Below are positions 39,101-47,558 of a stretch of 64,000 nt of DNA, piece by piece. The first letter of the stretch is position 1. Each line of letters opens with the position of its first letter. Below the pieces are notes generated by a model, which was given only the letters and a program-made list of their open reading frames with translations, had not been told where the DNA came from and did not search any database. A program made the translations under genes and the position numbers. This DNA comes from Fodinibius salsisoli. Its GTDB lineage: Bacteria; Bacteroidota; Rhodothermia; Balneolales; Balneolaceae. Location of the stretch: positions 35,770-99,769 of the forward strand of contig NZ_JAGGJA010000017.1 of assembly GCF_026229185.1 (NCBI RefSeq). The letters are read 5' to 3'.

Positions 39101-39988
39101 CAACTCTTTGGTCATATCCGACCAGTATACTTCGCCCTCCTCTTGTTCGGAGAAATCAATTTCCCAACTACCTACTTGGGCCAACCGGTTGGTACGGTGA
39201 AGAAGATCCTGTAATTCTTTTTGTTCGGTGACATCAACCATAATTCCCCGCAGCTGGTCTGGCTCCCCATCATCCAGGATAACTGTCACATAATCGCGCA
39301 ACCACACATATTTACCCTGGGCATCACGCATGCGATATTCGAACTCATGGTGTTCTCCCTGCTGGGTTTTTTGGTGACAATAGGTAACGGCCTGGCTCCG
39401 ATCCTCTGGGTGAATATGGTCTTGCCAGAACTGGGGAGTGTTAAGCCACTGGTCAGGAGGATATCCCAATATAGATTCAACTTTTTGGCTAATAAAAGTA
39501 AACTCAAAGGTCTGAGCATCAGCCTCCCAGACGATTCCATCCACAGAATTAATAATGGTTTGCTCTCGCTGTTTGGCCTGCCTAAGTTTCTGCTTGTTTT
39601 CGAGATATTGTCTGTATTTTTGAATCTCCCTTGGCACAGCTACATGTAATCGCGTGAGGTTGTCTTTCCTAATACAATCAGAGGCTCCCTCCAGCATTAA
39701 ATCAATGGCCGTTTCTGTCTCAATATTTTCCGAAACAATAATAAAGGGCAATTTAGGGTATTGCGCCCGGGCCAGTTGTAAGGCTCCAATTCCCGAGAAT
39801 CCTGTAAGAGAATACGCACTAATAATAAAGTCTGGTTTTGAACCATCAAGACAAGCCTGTAGCTGCTCTTTATTACAGATGGTTTCAAGGTCCACCTCAA
39901 GGGGGAGCCTGTTGATTTCTTGCCGAATGAGGGCAGCATCCACTTCATCGTTCTGTATTATCAGTATATGATACCGTTGTTGTGACAT
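36167..39988 (-). CDS. Large cytoplasmic multi-PAS/GAF histidine kinase with pseudo-receiver domain
   Basis: 1273 residues without membrane segments. Order: receiver-like domain (about 5-125), PAS units near 145-265, 270-385, 385-505 and 510-635, a GAF domain (about 655-790), two further PAS units (810-925, 935-1055), a HisKA_2 dimerisation domain with the phospho-acceptor in LTEIHHRVKNNLAVV (about 1075), and an HATPase (NEVITNSIKHGL N-box, VDNGVGVPEG G-box). In the receiver the phospho-acceptor position reads IISAYSL instead of the usual S-D-Y, so Asp is missing. No response regulator gene is nearby, so it is an orphan sensor. It is flanked by the two copies of the DUF2384 segment. Confidence 0.92.
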   Translation of the reverse strand: MSQQRYHILIIQNDEVDAALIRQEINRLPLEVDLETICNKEQLQACLDGSKPDFIISAYSLTGFSGIGALQLARAQYPKLPFIIVSENIETETAIDLMLEGASDCIRKDNLTRLHVAVPREIQKYRQYLENKQKLRQAKQREQTIINSVDGIVWEADAQTFEFTFISQKVESILGYPPDQWLNTPQFWQDHIHPEDRSQAVTYCHQKTQQGEHHEFEYRMRDAQGKYVWLRDYVTVILDDGEPDQLRGIMVDVTEQKELQDLLHRTNRLAQVGSWEIDFSEQEEGEVYWSDMTKELLEVKADYKPTVEDTLSFIEPQSRKQAENDFKQAVSQGKPYDNELLVETGKGNKLWIRNIGQAEFKDRECIRVYGSFQDITDRKRSEKKYREIFDLSPQPVWVYDPQTLQFLDVNQAAIEHYGYTRAEFLAMTLKDIRPEDDIPELLEATRQPPNHKDHYFEGQFRHQTKDGTLIQVNIKRNSIEYNGQTASMVLAEDVTEKRQAQHELKLSEQKFKSLVQSGASMIAVLDEHGIFRYASDNYKQITGWTSWELLGQDAFAYMHPEDRDRIQQAFDNLQSQEGNQHTLPFRFKHKEGHWIWKESIGSDLSDDGIIDGYVINCHEVTDRQYYTQMEKIERDILEKNTIGEVELSGLAEELLQKLETLHPRMRCSLQRIVNGRLYPLAAPSLPPEYVEAIEDLTIGPNAGACGTAAYQKEPVISENIFEDPQWEGYRHLGRKYNFSACWSQPVLGHNQQVIATFAIYYKNQHHPSHRERNTIDRVVHLLRLLFDSFEKAKAEQELALREQRFKSLVQDGSDLIAILDKEANYTYVAPSSESILGISPDEFIGTNAFDYIHDDHTSRVQQTLSSLSSGQRVTTDPFLFKNNKGEWRWIATVITNLLDNPAVEGYVANSRDVTDQKEREQKLKESLERYEYVTRATEDIVYDWDIQRDTLKWDDSYSEKFCHTNGQEVFNIGQWAQNVHPDDLATTQESLESTLSDSSATEWNAEYRFALADGTYVHILERGFIIRDTEGEAVRMIGALQDITRLKQQEQELREALGEKETLLTEIHHRVKNNLAVVSGMMQLQAFEVDHPQVKNKLLDGVSRIKSMATIHEMLYQSSTFTRLMFSEVVKELATSVIKTLTNDVEVTWKLDLDPVILNVNHAIPCSLIINEVITNSIKHGLKGRQNGMISISLRQRKEKVQLTIVDNGVGVPEGFDNSKTTSLGLLLIRQLTNQLEGTYQYEPLTEGLSFRLEFKKGDVKGVGSSAFTKTEH

Positions 39989-40482
39989 ATATTTTATTTA
40001 TTCCCTGCCAAGTGTTCTGATTAGCCAACTTACAATATTATATTAAACCCTAATAATTTAGACACTACTAAGCCCCGGTCATAAAGCTTGTTTCAAAAAT
40101 AATGACCCCAAATAGTAAGAAAGGATTGGTTTTTGGCCCTTATTCCATACTTAAAGCGGATTTCTGCCGGTGGACATAACCTGTACCTTGCGTAAAGTTC
40201 GTATTTTTTTGGGCTATTGCAACTTTTAAAATGAGTGTACTTATACAATATTCTAGAAGGCTGTTTATATGCCTTACATATGCGATCCATGCACCTTCGT
40301 GGTCCGTTATTGTGGTGGAATAGCTTGTAATCTTACATATGCTACTAGCTATTTTTTTGTTATTTAGTTATCTACGAGTAAACACTCCAACAACCTATAT
40401 TAGCTGTCGTCCGATTAGTTTTTTCTTCATACAATCAGTAGGTTCTTAATTACAAGTAAGCAAAAAATAATGGGTATAGAAT
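39989..40482. other. Gene-free stretch upstream of the histidine kinase
   Basis: Holds the promoter of the minus-strand kinase gene by position. AT-rich, with many stop codons in all frames; no RNA gene, repeat or gene relic recognised. Confidence 0.3.
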
Positions 40483-40695
40483 ATGTCTATTTCTATTGAA
40501 CACCAGCAACAGATAGGCCACCTGTTTAACCGGGGGTATGAGGTCTTTGGTTCTCCGGAAAATTTTAACCGGTGGCTGAAATCGCCTATTTTGGCTCTGG
40601 GTAAAACTACGCCCCTTAGCCATTTGGATACCGAAGATGGGGTCCAGGCCGTCCTAGATGTCCTTGCGCGCATAGAACATGGCGTGTACTCCTGA
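40483..40695 (+). CDS. Small DUF2384 (MbcA/ParS/Xre) antitoxin-domain protein
   Basis: A 70-residue protein made almost only of the toxin-binding C-terminal domain of Xre/MbcA/ParS antitoxins: EVFGSPENFNRWLKSPILAL, then TPLSHLDTEDGVQAVLDVL and RIEHGVYS at the end. The N-terminal DNA-binding half of the full-length family is missing, and no RES-type toxin gene is adjacent. It may be a decoy or leftover antitoxin; a degraded copy lies at 35592-35792. Confidence 0.68.
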   Translation: MSISIEHQQQIGHLFNRGYEVFGSPENFNRWLKSPILALGKTTPLSHLDTEDGVQAVLDVLARIEHGVYS

Positions 40696-40773
40696 TTGGG
40701 CCTGTGTTCTTTTTAGCTTCATCGAACAATGATAAAATCTCATCTAATATGTGTTCTTTAGTCATAGCCTATC

Positions 40774-40974
40774 TCAGGTATTTCTTTTTGATAAGCGTTC
40801 TCTGATAGAACGGACAACTTCCTTTCCTGGAATGGTTTCCACTTCGCCATTCTCTACCTCTGCAAGCCTTTGCTCGGCTTCGGCTATCCACGCTTGTTTT
40901 ATGGTTGGCTTCCAATCATCGCCCTCGATGGGTTCGTCGAATTTGTCCTCACTATCTTTGTTATTTGTACTCAT
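40774..40974 (-). CDS. Addiction-module-type small protein, 66 aa
   Basis: Acidic N terminus followed by WIAEAEQRLAEVENGEVETIPGKEVVRSIRERL, the usual C-terminal motif of the addiction-module component family of antitoxins. Third gene of a minus-strand trio, 14 nt after the stop of the preceding one. No RelE/ParE-type toxin gene is adjacent. Confidence 0.65.
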   Translation of the reverse strand: MSTNNKDSEDKFDEPIEGDDWKPTIKQAWIAEAEQRLAEVENGEVETIPGKEVVRSIRERLSKRNT

Positions 40975-40988
40975 AATATTACTCCTCT

Positions 40989-41645
40989 TTATTGACTTAC
41001 CGGATCGCTGTTCTTATAGAGCCGGCGGGCTCCCATACCCTCACGTTCGGGCCATTGTATCCCGCCTTGGTGGACTCGTACCCAACTGAAATACTCCGGG
41101 TCTTGTAACCTGGCAAACAGGCCACGGCAGTAGGGTTGCATATCAAAAACGCGCTGCTCACCGCCAGCGAAAGTTAGATGGAGTTTAAAATCATCCAAGG
41201 GACGAACTGCTGTTACATCGGGGGTTGATCTCGGGCCCATTTCCAGTCCGCCCAATAGATCCTCGCGTTGTTCCATACGCTCCCGAATTTCTCGCATAGC
41301 TTCTTCATGCGGGGTACCTTCACGCGTATCCTGCAAGGCAACCTCCAGACCAAAATGGAAACGCAACCGGTCGATATACGTCCAAATGTTTTCAATCATC
41401 TGGTAGTCTGGGACGTCCGTTGTTTCATCGCTCCCACCGGGGGCAATATCATCATTACAATCTTCTTCCGGAAGAGCAGGTGGGGTATCTTCCAATCGTT
41501 GCATGTGGTGATTTGCTTCCACGATCCAAGAGGCATTAAGAGATTCCTCACCGGGACTCAAGCTTTGATATATTTCCTCAGCCAGTTGCTCGCGATGTTC
41601 GGACGGCAGGTCTAAAATGATATCCAGGAGTTCGTCTTTCTTCAT
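40989..41645 (-). CDS. Addiction-module protein fused to a DUF2442 domain
   Basis: 218 residues. The N terminus is of the addiction-module component type (ELLDIILDLPSEHREQLAEEI, then ASWIVEANHHMQRLE). A middle acidic linker and MREIRERMEQREDLLG follow, and the C-terminal 75 residues match DUF2442 (VRPLDDFKLHLTFAGGEQRV; FDMQPYCRGLFARLQDPEYF; VHQGGIQWPE). DUF2442 proteins are commonly found beside DUF4160-type partners in putative toxin-antitoxin loci; here the partner is not visible and the two families are joined in one chain. Starts inside the stop of the preceding gene (4-nt overlap). Confidence 0.7.
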   Translation of the reverse strand: MKKDELLDIILDLPSEHREQLAEEIYQSLSPGEESLNASWIVEANHHMQRLEDTPPALPEEDCNDDIAPGGSDETTDVPDYQMIENIWTYIDRLRFHFGLEVALQDTREGTPHEEAMREIRERMEQREDLLGGLEMGPRSTPDVTAVRPLDDFKLHLTFAGGEQRVFDMQPYCRGLFARLQDPEYFSWVRVHQGGIQWPEREGMGARRLYKNSDPVSQ

Positions 41646-41884
41646 AGGGGATAATGATGTTTTTTGGGAAATCGCTTTCTCATTTCTTTCTTCACTTCCG
41701 ATAAAGGAATCATATTAGCTTCCCCGGACTCAATTTCATTAACCCTGCGCTTTATTGTTTCTATTTGTTTGTCTGTTAATACTGACTCTCTGTCGTCAAG
41801 TGAAGCCAATAAAGCTTTTGCTATTTCTTTTCTCTCATCGGCGGGCCATTTCAAAATTTTTTCTATGATCTCCTCTTTTGTCAT
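41642..41884 (-). CDS. Addiction-module component protein, 80 aa
   Basis: Full-length match in style to the addiction-module antitoxin family: EEIIEKILKWPADERKEIAKAL, then TDKQIETIKRRVNEIESGE and the C-terminal PLSEVKKEMRKRF. First gene of the minus-strand trio; the next gene overlaps it by 4 nt. A toxin gene is not present on either side, so the trio may be a stranded remnant or a regulator of toxins elsewhere. Confidence 0.72.
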   Translation of the reverse strand: MTKEEIIEKILKWPADERKEIAKALLASLDDRESVLTDKQIETIKRRVNEIESGEANMIPLSEVKKEMRKRFPKKHHYPL

Positions 41885-42215
41885 AATACTTGCCTTCTAT
41901 GTGGATTAGAAAAATAGTATAACTCTTTTATGGCTTTATAGCAGCTTATTCGACTCGAGTTCTTTCAATTATTCTTCGCTATCAGCCAATTCTTAGTCAA
42001 TATCTGATTCTAGTACTGCTTCAATAAACGGGCAAATGAATATATTTATGGAAAATTTACCCCCGTTATGCTTTTCTCATTTTGATACATTGTATCTGCA
42101 GCTGGTCAGCTTATGTATGTTTAAATCTCTCGAATTATTGACGTTTAAGTAAGCTAAATAACAAGATCGCCGCTTAGAAACAAAACTTGAATTTAAATAT
42201 CAATAAATGCGTAAA

Positions 42216-42258
42216 TAAAATGGCAGCTATTCTATCTAATTGGATAGCTGCCATTTTA
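42216..42258. terminator. Strong perfect hairpin with A/T flanks
   Basis: Fifteen-base arms TAAAATGGCAGCTAT and ATAGCTGCCATTTTA, extended by two further pairs, with a loop of about 9 nt. A-rich on the left and T-rich on the right, so it could terminate transcription in both directions, yet no gene ends nearby. It sits in a 575-bp gene-free stretch (41885-42459) that otherwise shows nothing recognisable. Confidence 0.55.
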
Positions 42259-42459
42259 AGCCATAAGAAATCAATTAATCGTTAAGCTCACTCGGACAGT
42301 CAGTTTTTTTAGTAAACGTGATTATGTTAACCAATTACACCAAGTAACTGCGAAGAATAAATGAAAAGAAATATCGCATCACAATAAATAACCACATATG
42401 TTTGGTTCGAATACAAGGTCCTTTTAATGTAATGACCTTGGAAACGAACCAGTTGAATT

Positions 42460-42698
42460 ATGTCTGACTCAATCTTTATCTACATGAGAGATAAGGGTGG
42501 CTACGCCACTATGAAAGAGCTGAAAGAGGCGGGAATTCACACCCGAAAGATAAAAGAAGCCAGGAGAAAGAATTTATTGATAAAATTAAGCCAGGGCTTT
42601 ATAAGCTGAGGTACTATCAGCGTGATGAATATGAAAGCTTTGTAGATATTATTCCGCCATTTACATTTGGTATTACACTTGGTGAGAACTTTTGGTAA
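42460..42698 (+). pseudogene. Relic of an AbiEi-type antitoxin gene
   Basis: The frame from 42460 begins like the winged helix of AbiEi/type IV antitoxins (MRDKGGYATMKELKEAGIHT, then RKIKEARRKNLLIKLSQG) and stops early. A one-base shift at the CAGGGC near 42593 restores the expected continuation (GLYKLRYYQRDEYESFVDI) to a stop at 42698. The C-terminal AbiEi domain and the AbiEii toxin gene are missing, so it is a frameshifted and truncated remnant. Confidence 0.6.
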
Positions 42699-43058
42699 TT
42701 AACTATAGCTCTTGAGTACGTTTCTTACTTGCTGATTCATTTTGCAGTGCTTAGAATGTAATCAAACAATATGTTGATTTTCTAACTTATTGCTTATTAA
42801 AAAAAGGTTCACACTGAGCAGTTTGTAAGTGCTAATTAAACCGAAATGGCAATTCACAGTCACTGGTGATTATATTTCATTGCAAACGGTTAGAGATAGT
42901 TCAAAAAAGAGATAGAAGAAGTATGTTATCCTCATTTAGGCTTAAATCATAAATTTAAAATTATACTTCTTTCTATTGTTAGCTTGAAGCTGTTTATTTG
43001 TATGCAGGAATGTGCAATTTATATCATCGGGTAACAGCTAACCAATTCGAACTACTTC
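42699..43058. promoter_or_regulatory. Region upstream of the type I restriction operon
   Basis: AT-rich, no gene seen. By position it contains the promoter for the hsd operon; no clear operator or promoter motif could be fixed. Confidence 0.35.
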
Positions 43059-45098
43059 ATGACCAACTTTCGGGAACGTGCAAATTTCATCTGGGATGTA
43101 GCAAACCTTATTCGGGATAGTTTCAAGAGAGGAAAATATCAGGATGTAATCCTCCCTTTTACCGTATTGCGACGCGTAGATAGCGTCTTGCAGCCTAATA
43201 AAGAAGAAGTCCTTACCACCTACAACAAGTACAAGGAAAAGCTGGAGGACATGGACGACCTGCTCCGACAGTCCTCCGGTTATGCCTTCTATAATACCAG
43301 CAAGTATGATTTCGAACGTTTGTTGGCTGACCACGAGCACATAGCCGATAATCTGCGCAGGTATATAAACGGCTTTTCGGATAATATGCGCGAGGTGCTC
43401 TACAACTTCGACTTTGACAATACAATCCGAAAGTTGGATGACCAGGGACTGTTATACCAGGTGATGCAACGTTTCAATGAAATCGATCTGCATCCTGATA
43501 CGGTAAGCAACATGGAGATGGGTTACATCTTCGAAGAGCTGATTCGCAAGTTCAATGAGGCTACCAACGAGAATCCCGGGGAGCACTTTACGCCGCGTGA
43601 AGTGATTAACTTGATGGCCAATATAGTTCTTGAACCTGATCTGGAGGAGCTAAAAAAAGAAGGGATTATCGTTAAAGTGTACGATCCAGCCTGTGGAACG
43701 GGTGGAATGCTCAGTATTACCAAGGATAAGATTCAGGAGATCAATCCTGATGCAGATGTGAGGGTATTTGGGCAAGAGCTTAATCCGGAGACCTATGCCG
43801 TAAGCAAAAGTGACTTTTTCCTGAAGACGCAGGACGGTAAAGATGCAGAGAACATTTTGCAGGGCAGTACGCTCTCCGATCCCAAGCACAGTGGGGAAAC
43901 GTTCAATTATATGCTTGCCAATCCACCTTATGGGAAAGATTGGAAGCGAGATAAGAAAACGGTACAAGATGAAGCCGATCGGGGCTATGCCGGACGTTTT
44001 GGGGCTGGTACGCCACGAAAAAATGATGGACAGCTGCTGTTTACGCAAGATATGCTTTCTCACAAAGCTCCTTTTGAAGATGGCAAAGGTGGAAGCCGTA
44101 TTGCAGTGGTTCATAATGGATCTCCGCTATTTACTGGTGACGCAGGGAGCGGAGAAAGCGAAATCCGCCGTTGGATGCTGGAAAATGACTGGCTGGAAGC
44201 CATTGTAGCACTTCCTGAACAGCTGTTCTATAATACCGGCATTGCCACCTACGTGTGGATTCTAACCAACAAGAAATCTCCTGAGCGCAAGGGGAAAGTC
44301 CAGCTTATTGATGCCTCAGACATCTGGGAGCCGATGCGTAAAAGTTTGGGTGATAAACGACGCAGAATTTCTGATGAACAGCTAAAGCAAATTACCCGGC
44401 TTTATAGCGATTTCGAGGAGGGCGACAAGGTTAAGATTTTTGAGAATGAGGAGTTTGGCTATCGCAAGGTTCGTATTGAGCAACCGTTACGGTTGAACTA
44501 CCATGCTATTCCTGAGCGTATAGAGCGACTCAAAGAAGAACGAGTCTATCAGAATTTTGCCAAGAGCCGTAAGAAAGACAAAGAGGAAAAGCAGAAAGAG
44601 ATTGAAGAGGGCAAAAAGGAGCAGCAGTTTATCCTCGATGTGCTCCATTCGATGAGTGACGAGAAGTTCACCAACAGCCGCAATTTTTTTATGCGACTAA
44701 AAGAACGATTCGCTGAGCACGATTATAAGCCCAAGAAAAGTTTGCGAAATGCGATTGAGCGTGCGATCGGTGAGAAAGATGAGGAAGCTGACATTGTAAG
44801 GGATAAAAAAGGCAATCCTGAATCAGATACCGACCTTCGGGATTATGAAAACGTTCCGCTGGATGAAGATGTGTTTGAGTACTTCGAGCGGGAGGTGAAA
44901 CCGCACGTGCCGGAGGCTTGGATTGACGAAGACTATACCGATGAGAAAGATGGCGAAGTGGGACGCGTGGGCTATGAAATTCCTTTTACGCGTCACTTTT
45001 ATGAATATGAACCACCACGACCGCTGGATGAGATTGAAGGCGAAATAAAGATGTTGGAAGAGCAGATTCAGGACTTAATGAAAGAAGTCATAGACTGA
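43059..45098 (+). CDS. hsdM: Type I restriction-modification DNA methyltransferase subunit HsdM
   Basis: Adenine N6 methyltransferase subunit of a type I system. N-terminal HsdM helical domain (NFIWDVANLIRDSFKRGKY, VILPFTVLRRVDSVL), then the SAM-binding motif VYDPACGTGGML (about residue 206) and the catalytic NPPYG (about 287). After ERRKGK-like and helical segments, residues 495-679 form a charged extension (KKDKEEKQKEIEEGKKEQQ) that is longer than in the basic HsdM family. First gene of a tightly packed operon with hsdS and hsdR. Confidence 0.94.
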   Translation: MTNFRERANFIWDVANLIRDSFKRGKYQDVILPFTVLRRVDSVLQPNKEEVLTTYNKYKEKLEDMDDLLRQSSGYAFYNTSKYDFERLLADHEHIADNLRRYINGFSDNMREVLYNFDFDNTIRKLDDQGLLYQVMQRFNEIDLHPDTVSNMEMGYIFEELIRKFNEATNENPGEHFTPREVINLMANIVLEPDLEELKKEGIIVKVYDPACGTGGMLSITKDKIQEINPDADVRVFGQELNPETYAVSKSDFFLKTQDGKDAENILQGSTLSDPKHSGETFNYMLANPPYGKDWKRDKKTVQDEADRGYAGRFGAGTPRKNDGQLLFTQDMLSHKAPFEDGKGGSRIAVVHNGSPLFTGDAGSGESEIRRWMLENDWLEAIVALPEQLFYNTGIATYVWILTNKKSPERKGKVQLIDASDIWEPMRKSLGDKRRRISDEQLKQITRLYSDFEEGDKVKIFENEEFGYRKVRIEQPLRLNYHAIPERIERLKEERVYQNFAKSRKKDKEEKQKEIEEGKKEQQFILDVLHSMSDEKFTNSRNFFMRLKERFAEHDYKPKKSLRNAIERAIGEKDEEADIVRDKKGNPESDTDLRDYENVPLDEDVFEYFEREVKPHVPEAWIDEDYTDEKDGEVGRVGYEIPFTRHFYEYEPPRPLDEIEGEIKMLEEQIQDLMKEVID

Positions 45099-45101
45099 TC
45101 A

Positions 45102-46625
45102 ATGGCATTACCGGTGAACATAGAAAAGCTTATTAAGGGCACGGTTGTAGAAACCGAACGCATTGAATTCAAGAAGGGATGGAATCCCGAAGCCGTGATT
45201 CATACGATGTGTGCTTTTGCCAATGATATCAATAACCTGGGAGGAGGCTATATTGTTATTGGTGTCGATGAAGAGGATGGTAGTCCTATACTGCCTCCAG
45301 CCGGTCTCCAGAAGAATCAGTTGGATGCGATCCAAAAGAAGCTGGTGGAGCTGAGCAACAAAATTCAGCCTACCTATTTTGCGGTGTCGGAACCAACGAA
45401 GGTGCAAGGGCAGTATGTGTTTGTGCTCTATTGTCCGGGTGGAGATAATCGTCCCTATAAAGCTCCGGTATCGCTCTCGGTTAAAATGAGAGGTCACGCT
45501 AATTGGATTCGCAGATACAATTCCACGGTACGGGCGGATGATCAGGAGACACAGCAGCTTCATGAGCTGGCGGCTAAAATTCCGTTTGATGACCGTATAA
45601 ATCATCAGGCTTCACTGAACGATCTGAAGCTATCGCTGATCAAGGAGTTTTTGCAAGAGATCGACAGTCCGCTCTTTGAGCAGGCCGACGATATTTCCTT
45701 TACGGAGCTATGCCGACAGATGCAGATTGTGAAAGGGCCGGTTGAGAATCTTAAGCCGGTGAATGTAGGGCTGCTATTGTTCAATGATGAACCGGATCAG
45801 TTTTTCCCAGGCGCTAAGATTGAAGTGATTATTTATCAGGATGAAGTGGGCGACCGCTTTTCTGAAAAGGTCTTTACCGGCCCCATCCACAAGCAGCTTA
45901 CAAGAGCGCTGGAATACCTCGAGACTAATGTGATTCGGGAAGAAGTCATGAAGGTAGAAGGGAAGGCCCAGGCCAATCGCTTTTATAATTATCCGTATGC
46001 GGCCATCGAAGAGGTGTTGGCTAATGCCGTGTATCATCGCAGTTATGAGCTCCGTAATACCATCGAAGTAAATGTACGGCTGGATCAGATTGAGGTGCTT
46101 AGCTTTCCGGGGCCATTACCGCCGGTAGATAATAAAACGTTACAAAAGGAGCGGATCGTTGCCCGCAATTACCGCAACCGTCGTATTGGTGATTTTCTGA
46201 AAGAGCTGCAGCTTACCGAAGGACGTTCCACCGGCTTTCCCAAGATTTATGATACAATGGAGAAAAACGGTTCGCCGGAACCAAAGTTCGAAACCGATGA
46301 TGACCAGTATTACTTTTTGGCAACCCTCCCCGTTCATGATCGCTTAAAAGAGCAGGCCCAAGCGGGGGCCCAAGCAGGAGCCCAAGTCCAAAAATATGAT
46401 CTTAATAAGACAGAGAAGGCGATTTTAGCTTATTTGGATAAGGGCCCAAGCTCCCGGTCTGATATAATTAATCATCTGGGAAGTGGTTCTCGTTCGGGGT
46501 ATTTCAAAGAGACATTAAAGGGCCTATTAGAGGATGAACTTATTGCCTATACGCATCCGGATTCCCCAACGCACCCGGACCAAAAGTACAAAATTACAGA
46601 CGTTGGCAAGCAACAAATAACATAA
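45102..46625 (+). CDS. AlbA_2/Schlafen-type ATP-binding protein with winged-helix C terminus
   Basis: Begins 3 nt after hsdM. N-terminal AlbA_2 (Schlafen-like) domain: IEFKKGWNPEAVIHTMCAFAN and GGGYIVIGVDEEDG (residues about 20-70). The middle resembles the ATP-binding RecG-C-like half of this family (NVGLLLFNDEP; AIEEVLANAVYHRSYE; VLSFPGPLPPV). A short AQAGAQAGAQ repeat links to a C-terminal winged helix (ILAYLDKGPSSRSDIINHL). Such proteins regulate transcription or act in RNA-related defence; genes of this type are known to be carried inside type I operons. Its exact role here is unknown. Confidence 0.82.
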   Translation: MALPVNIEKLIKGTVVETERIEFKKGWNPEAVIHTMCAFANDINNLGGGYIVIGVDEEDGSPILPPAGLQKNQLDAIQKKLVELSNKIQPTYFAVSEPTKVQGQYVFVLYCPGGDNRPYKAPVSLSVKMRGHANWIRRYNSTVRADDQETQQLHELAAKIPFDDRINHQASLNDLKLSLIKEFLQEIDSPLFEQADDISFTELCRQMQIVKGPVENLKPVNVGLLLFNDEPDQFFPGAKIEVIIYQDEVGDRFSEKVFTGPIHKQLTRALEYLETNVIREEVMKVEGKAQANRFYNYPYAAIEEVLANAVYHRSYELRNTIEVNVRLDQIEVLSFPGPLPPVDNKTLQKERIVARNYRNRRIGDFLKELQLTEGRSTGFPKIYDTMEKNGSPEPKFETDDDQYYFLATLPVHDRLKEQAQAGAQAGAQVQKYDLNKTEKAILAYLDKGPSSRSDIINHLGSGSRSGYFKETLKGLLEDELIAYTHPDSPTHPDQKYKITDVGKQQIT

Positions 46626-46640
46626 ACTGAACTATTCACT

Positions 46641-47558
46641 ATGAGTACATTTGGCAACTTACAACAAGTGGATCTCCGAGAGGGGTGGGCACATGAAGCC
46701 TTTGACTTTACCGAGTGGCTGGTCGATCCCGAAAATCTGCAGATGTTATCGGATGAGATTGGGATTGAGATTGCGCCAATTAAACCTGAAGCGAAGACCG
46801 GACGGTACAGCGTAGATATCTTAGCAGAGGAGGAGAATACCGGACGCAAGCTGGTGATCGAAAACCAACTGGAACAGACCGATCATGATCACTTAGGGAA
46901 ACTGGTAACCTATGCCTCCGGCCATGATGCCGAATATGTGGTTTGGATTGTGAAAGATGCCAATGACGAACACCGGCAGGCGCTGGAGTGGTTGAATGAC
47001 CATACAGGCAATGAACTAAATTTCTTTCTGCTGCGACTGGAACTATGGCAAATTGATAATTCAAAACCTGCGGTCAAGTTTAATACCATCGTAGAACCCA
47101 ACGAGTGGACCAAAACGCTTCGGGAGCAGACCAAGTCAGACAATCTTTCTGAGACGAAGCTCATGCAGCTGGATTTCTGGCAACAGTTTAAAAGTTATTG
47201 CAAGGAACATAATTCACGAATAGGTAGCCGAAAAGCTCAGGCTCGGCATTGGTATAGTATTAGTATCGGCAGTTCAGAGGGACATTTGACGTTAACGGTA
47301 AACACTCGGGACCAAGAACTGGGCTGTGAACTCTATATCCATGATAATAAAACCTGGTTTGATGAGCTGCATGAACGAAAGGAAGAGATCGAAGATAAAA
47401 TTGGGTCAAAGCTGGTATGGCAAAGACTAAATAGTAATAAAGCAAGCCGCATAAAACAGGCCAAAGGTTTTGACTTTGAGAAACAGGAGCAGTGGCCTGA
47501 GTATTTTAAATGGCTAAAAGAGAAGGCAGATAAATTTAAACAAGTATTTGGGACATGA
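46641..47558 (+). CDS. DUF4268 protein with PD-(D/E)XK-like domain
   Basis: 305 residues. The N-terminal half has the nuclease-like signature YSVDILAEEENTGRKLVIE followed by NQLEQTDHDHLGKLVTY (an Asp, then E-x-Q in place of E-x-K), the same arrangement as in many DUF4268 proteins. The C-terminal half is the DUF4268 domain (FWQQFKSYCKE, then KAQARHWYSISIGSS). Lies between hsdM and hsdS in the operon and overlaps the next gene by 4 nt. Possible accessory nuclease or DNA-end sensor; activity not demonstrated by the sequence. Confidence 0.77.
   Translation: MSTFGNLQQVDLREGWAHEAFDFTEWLVDPENLQMLSDEIGIEIAPIKPEAKTGRYSVDILAEEENTGRKLVIENQLEQTDHDHLGKLVTYASGHDAEYVVWIVKDANDEHRQALEWLNDHTGNELNFFLLRLELWQIDNSKPAVKFNTIVEPNEWTKTLREQTKSDNLSETKLMQLDFWQQFKSYCKEHNSRIGSRKAQARHWYSISIGSSEGHLTLTVNTRDQELGCELYIHDNKTWFDELHERKEEIEDKIGSKLVWQRLNSNKASRIKQAKGFDFEKQEQWPEYFKWLKEKADKFKQVFGT

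Noticed and set aside
46349..46390. Tandem AQAGAQ coding repeat in the AlbA_2 protein as a mobile or regulatory repeat
   Set aside because: Short in-frame linker repeat between two domains; nothing beyond a flexible hinge is indicated.
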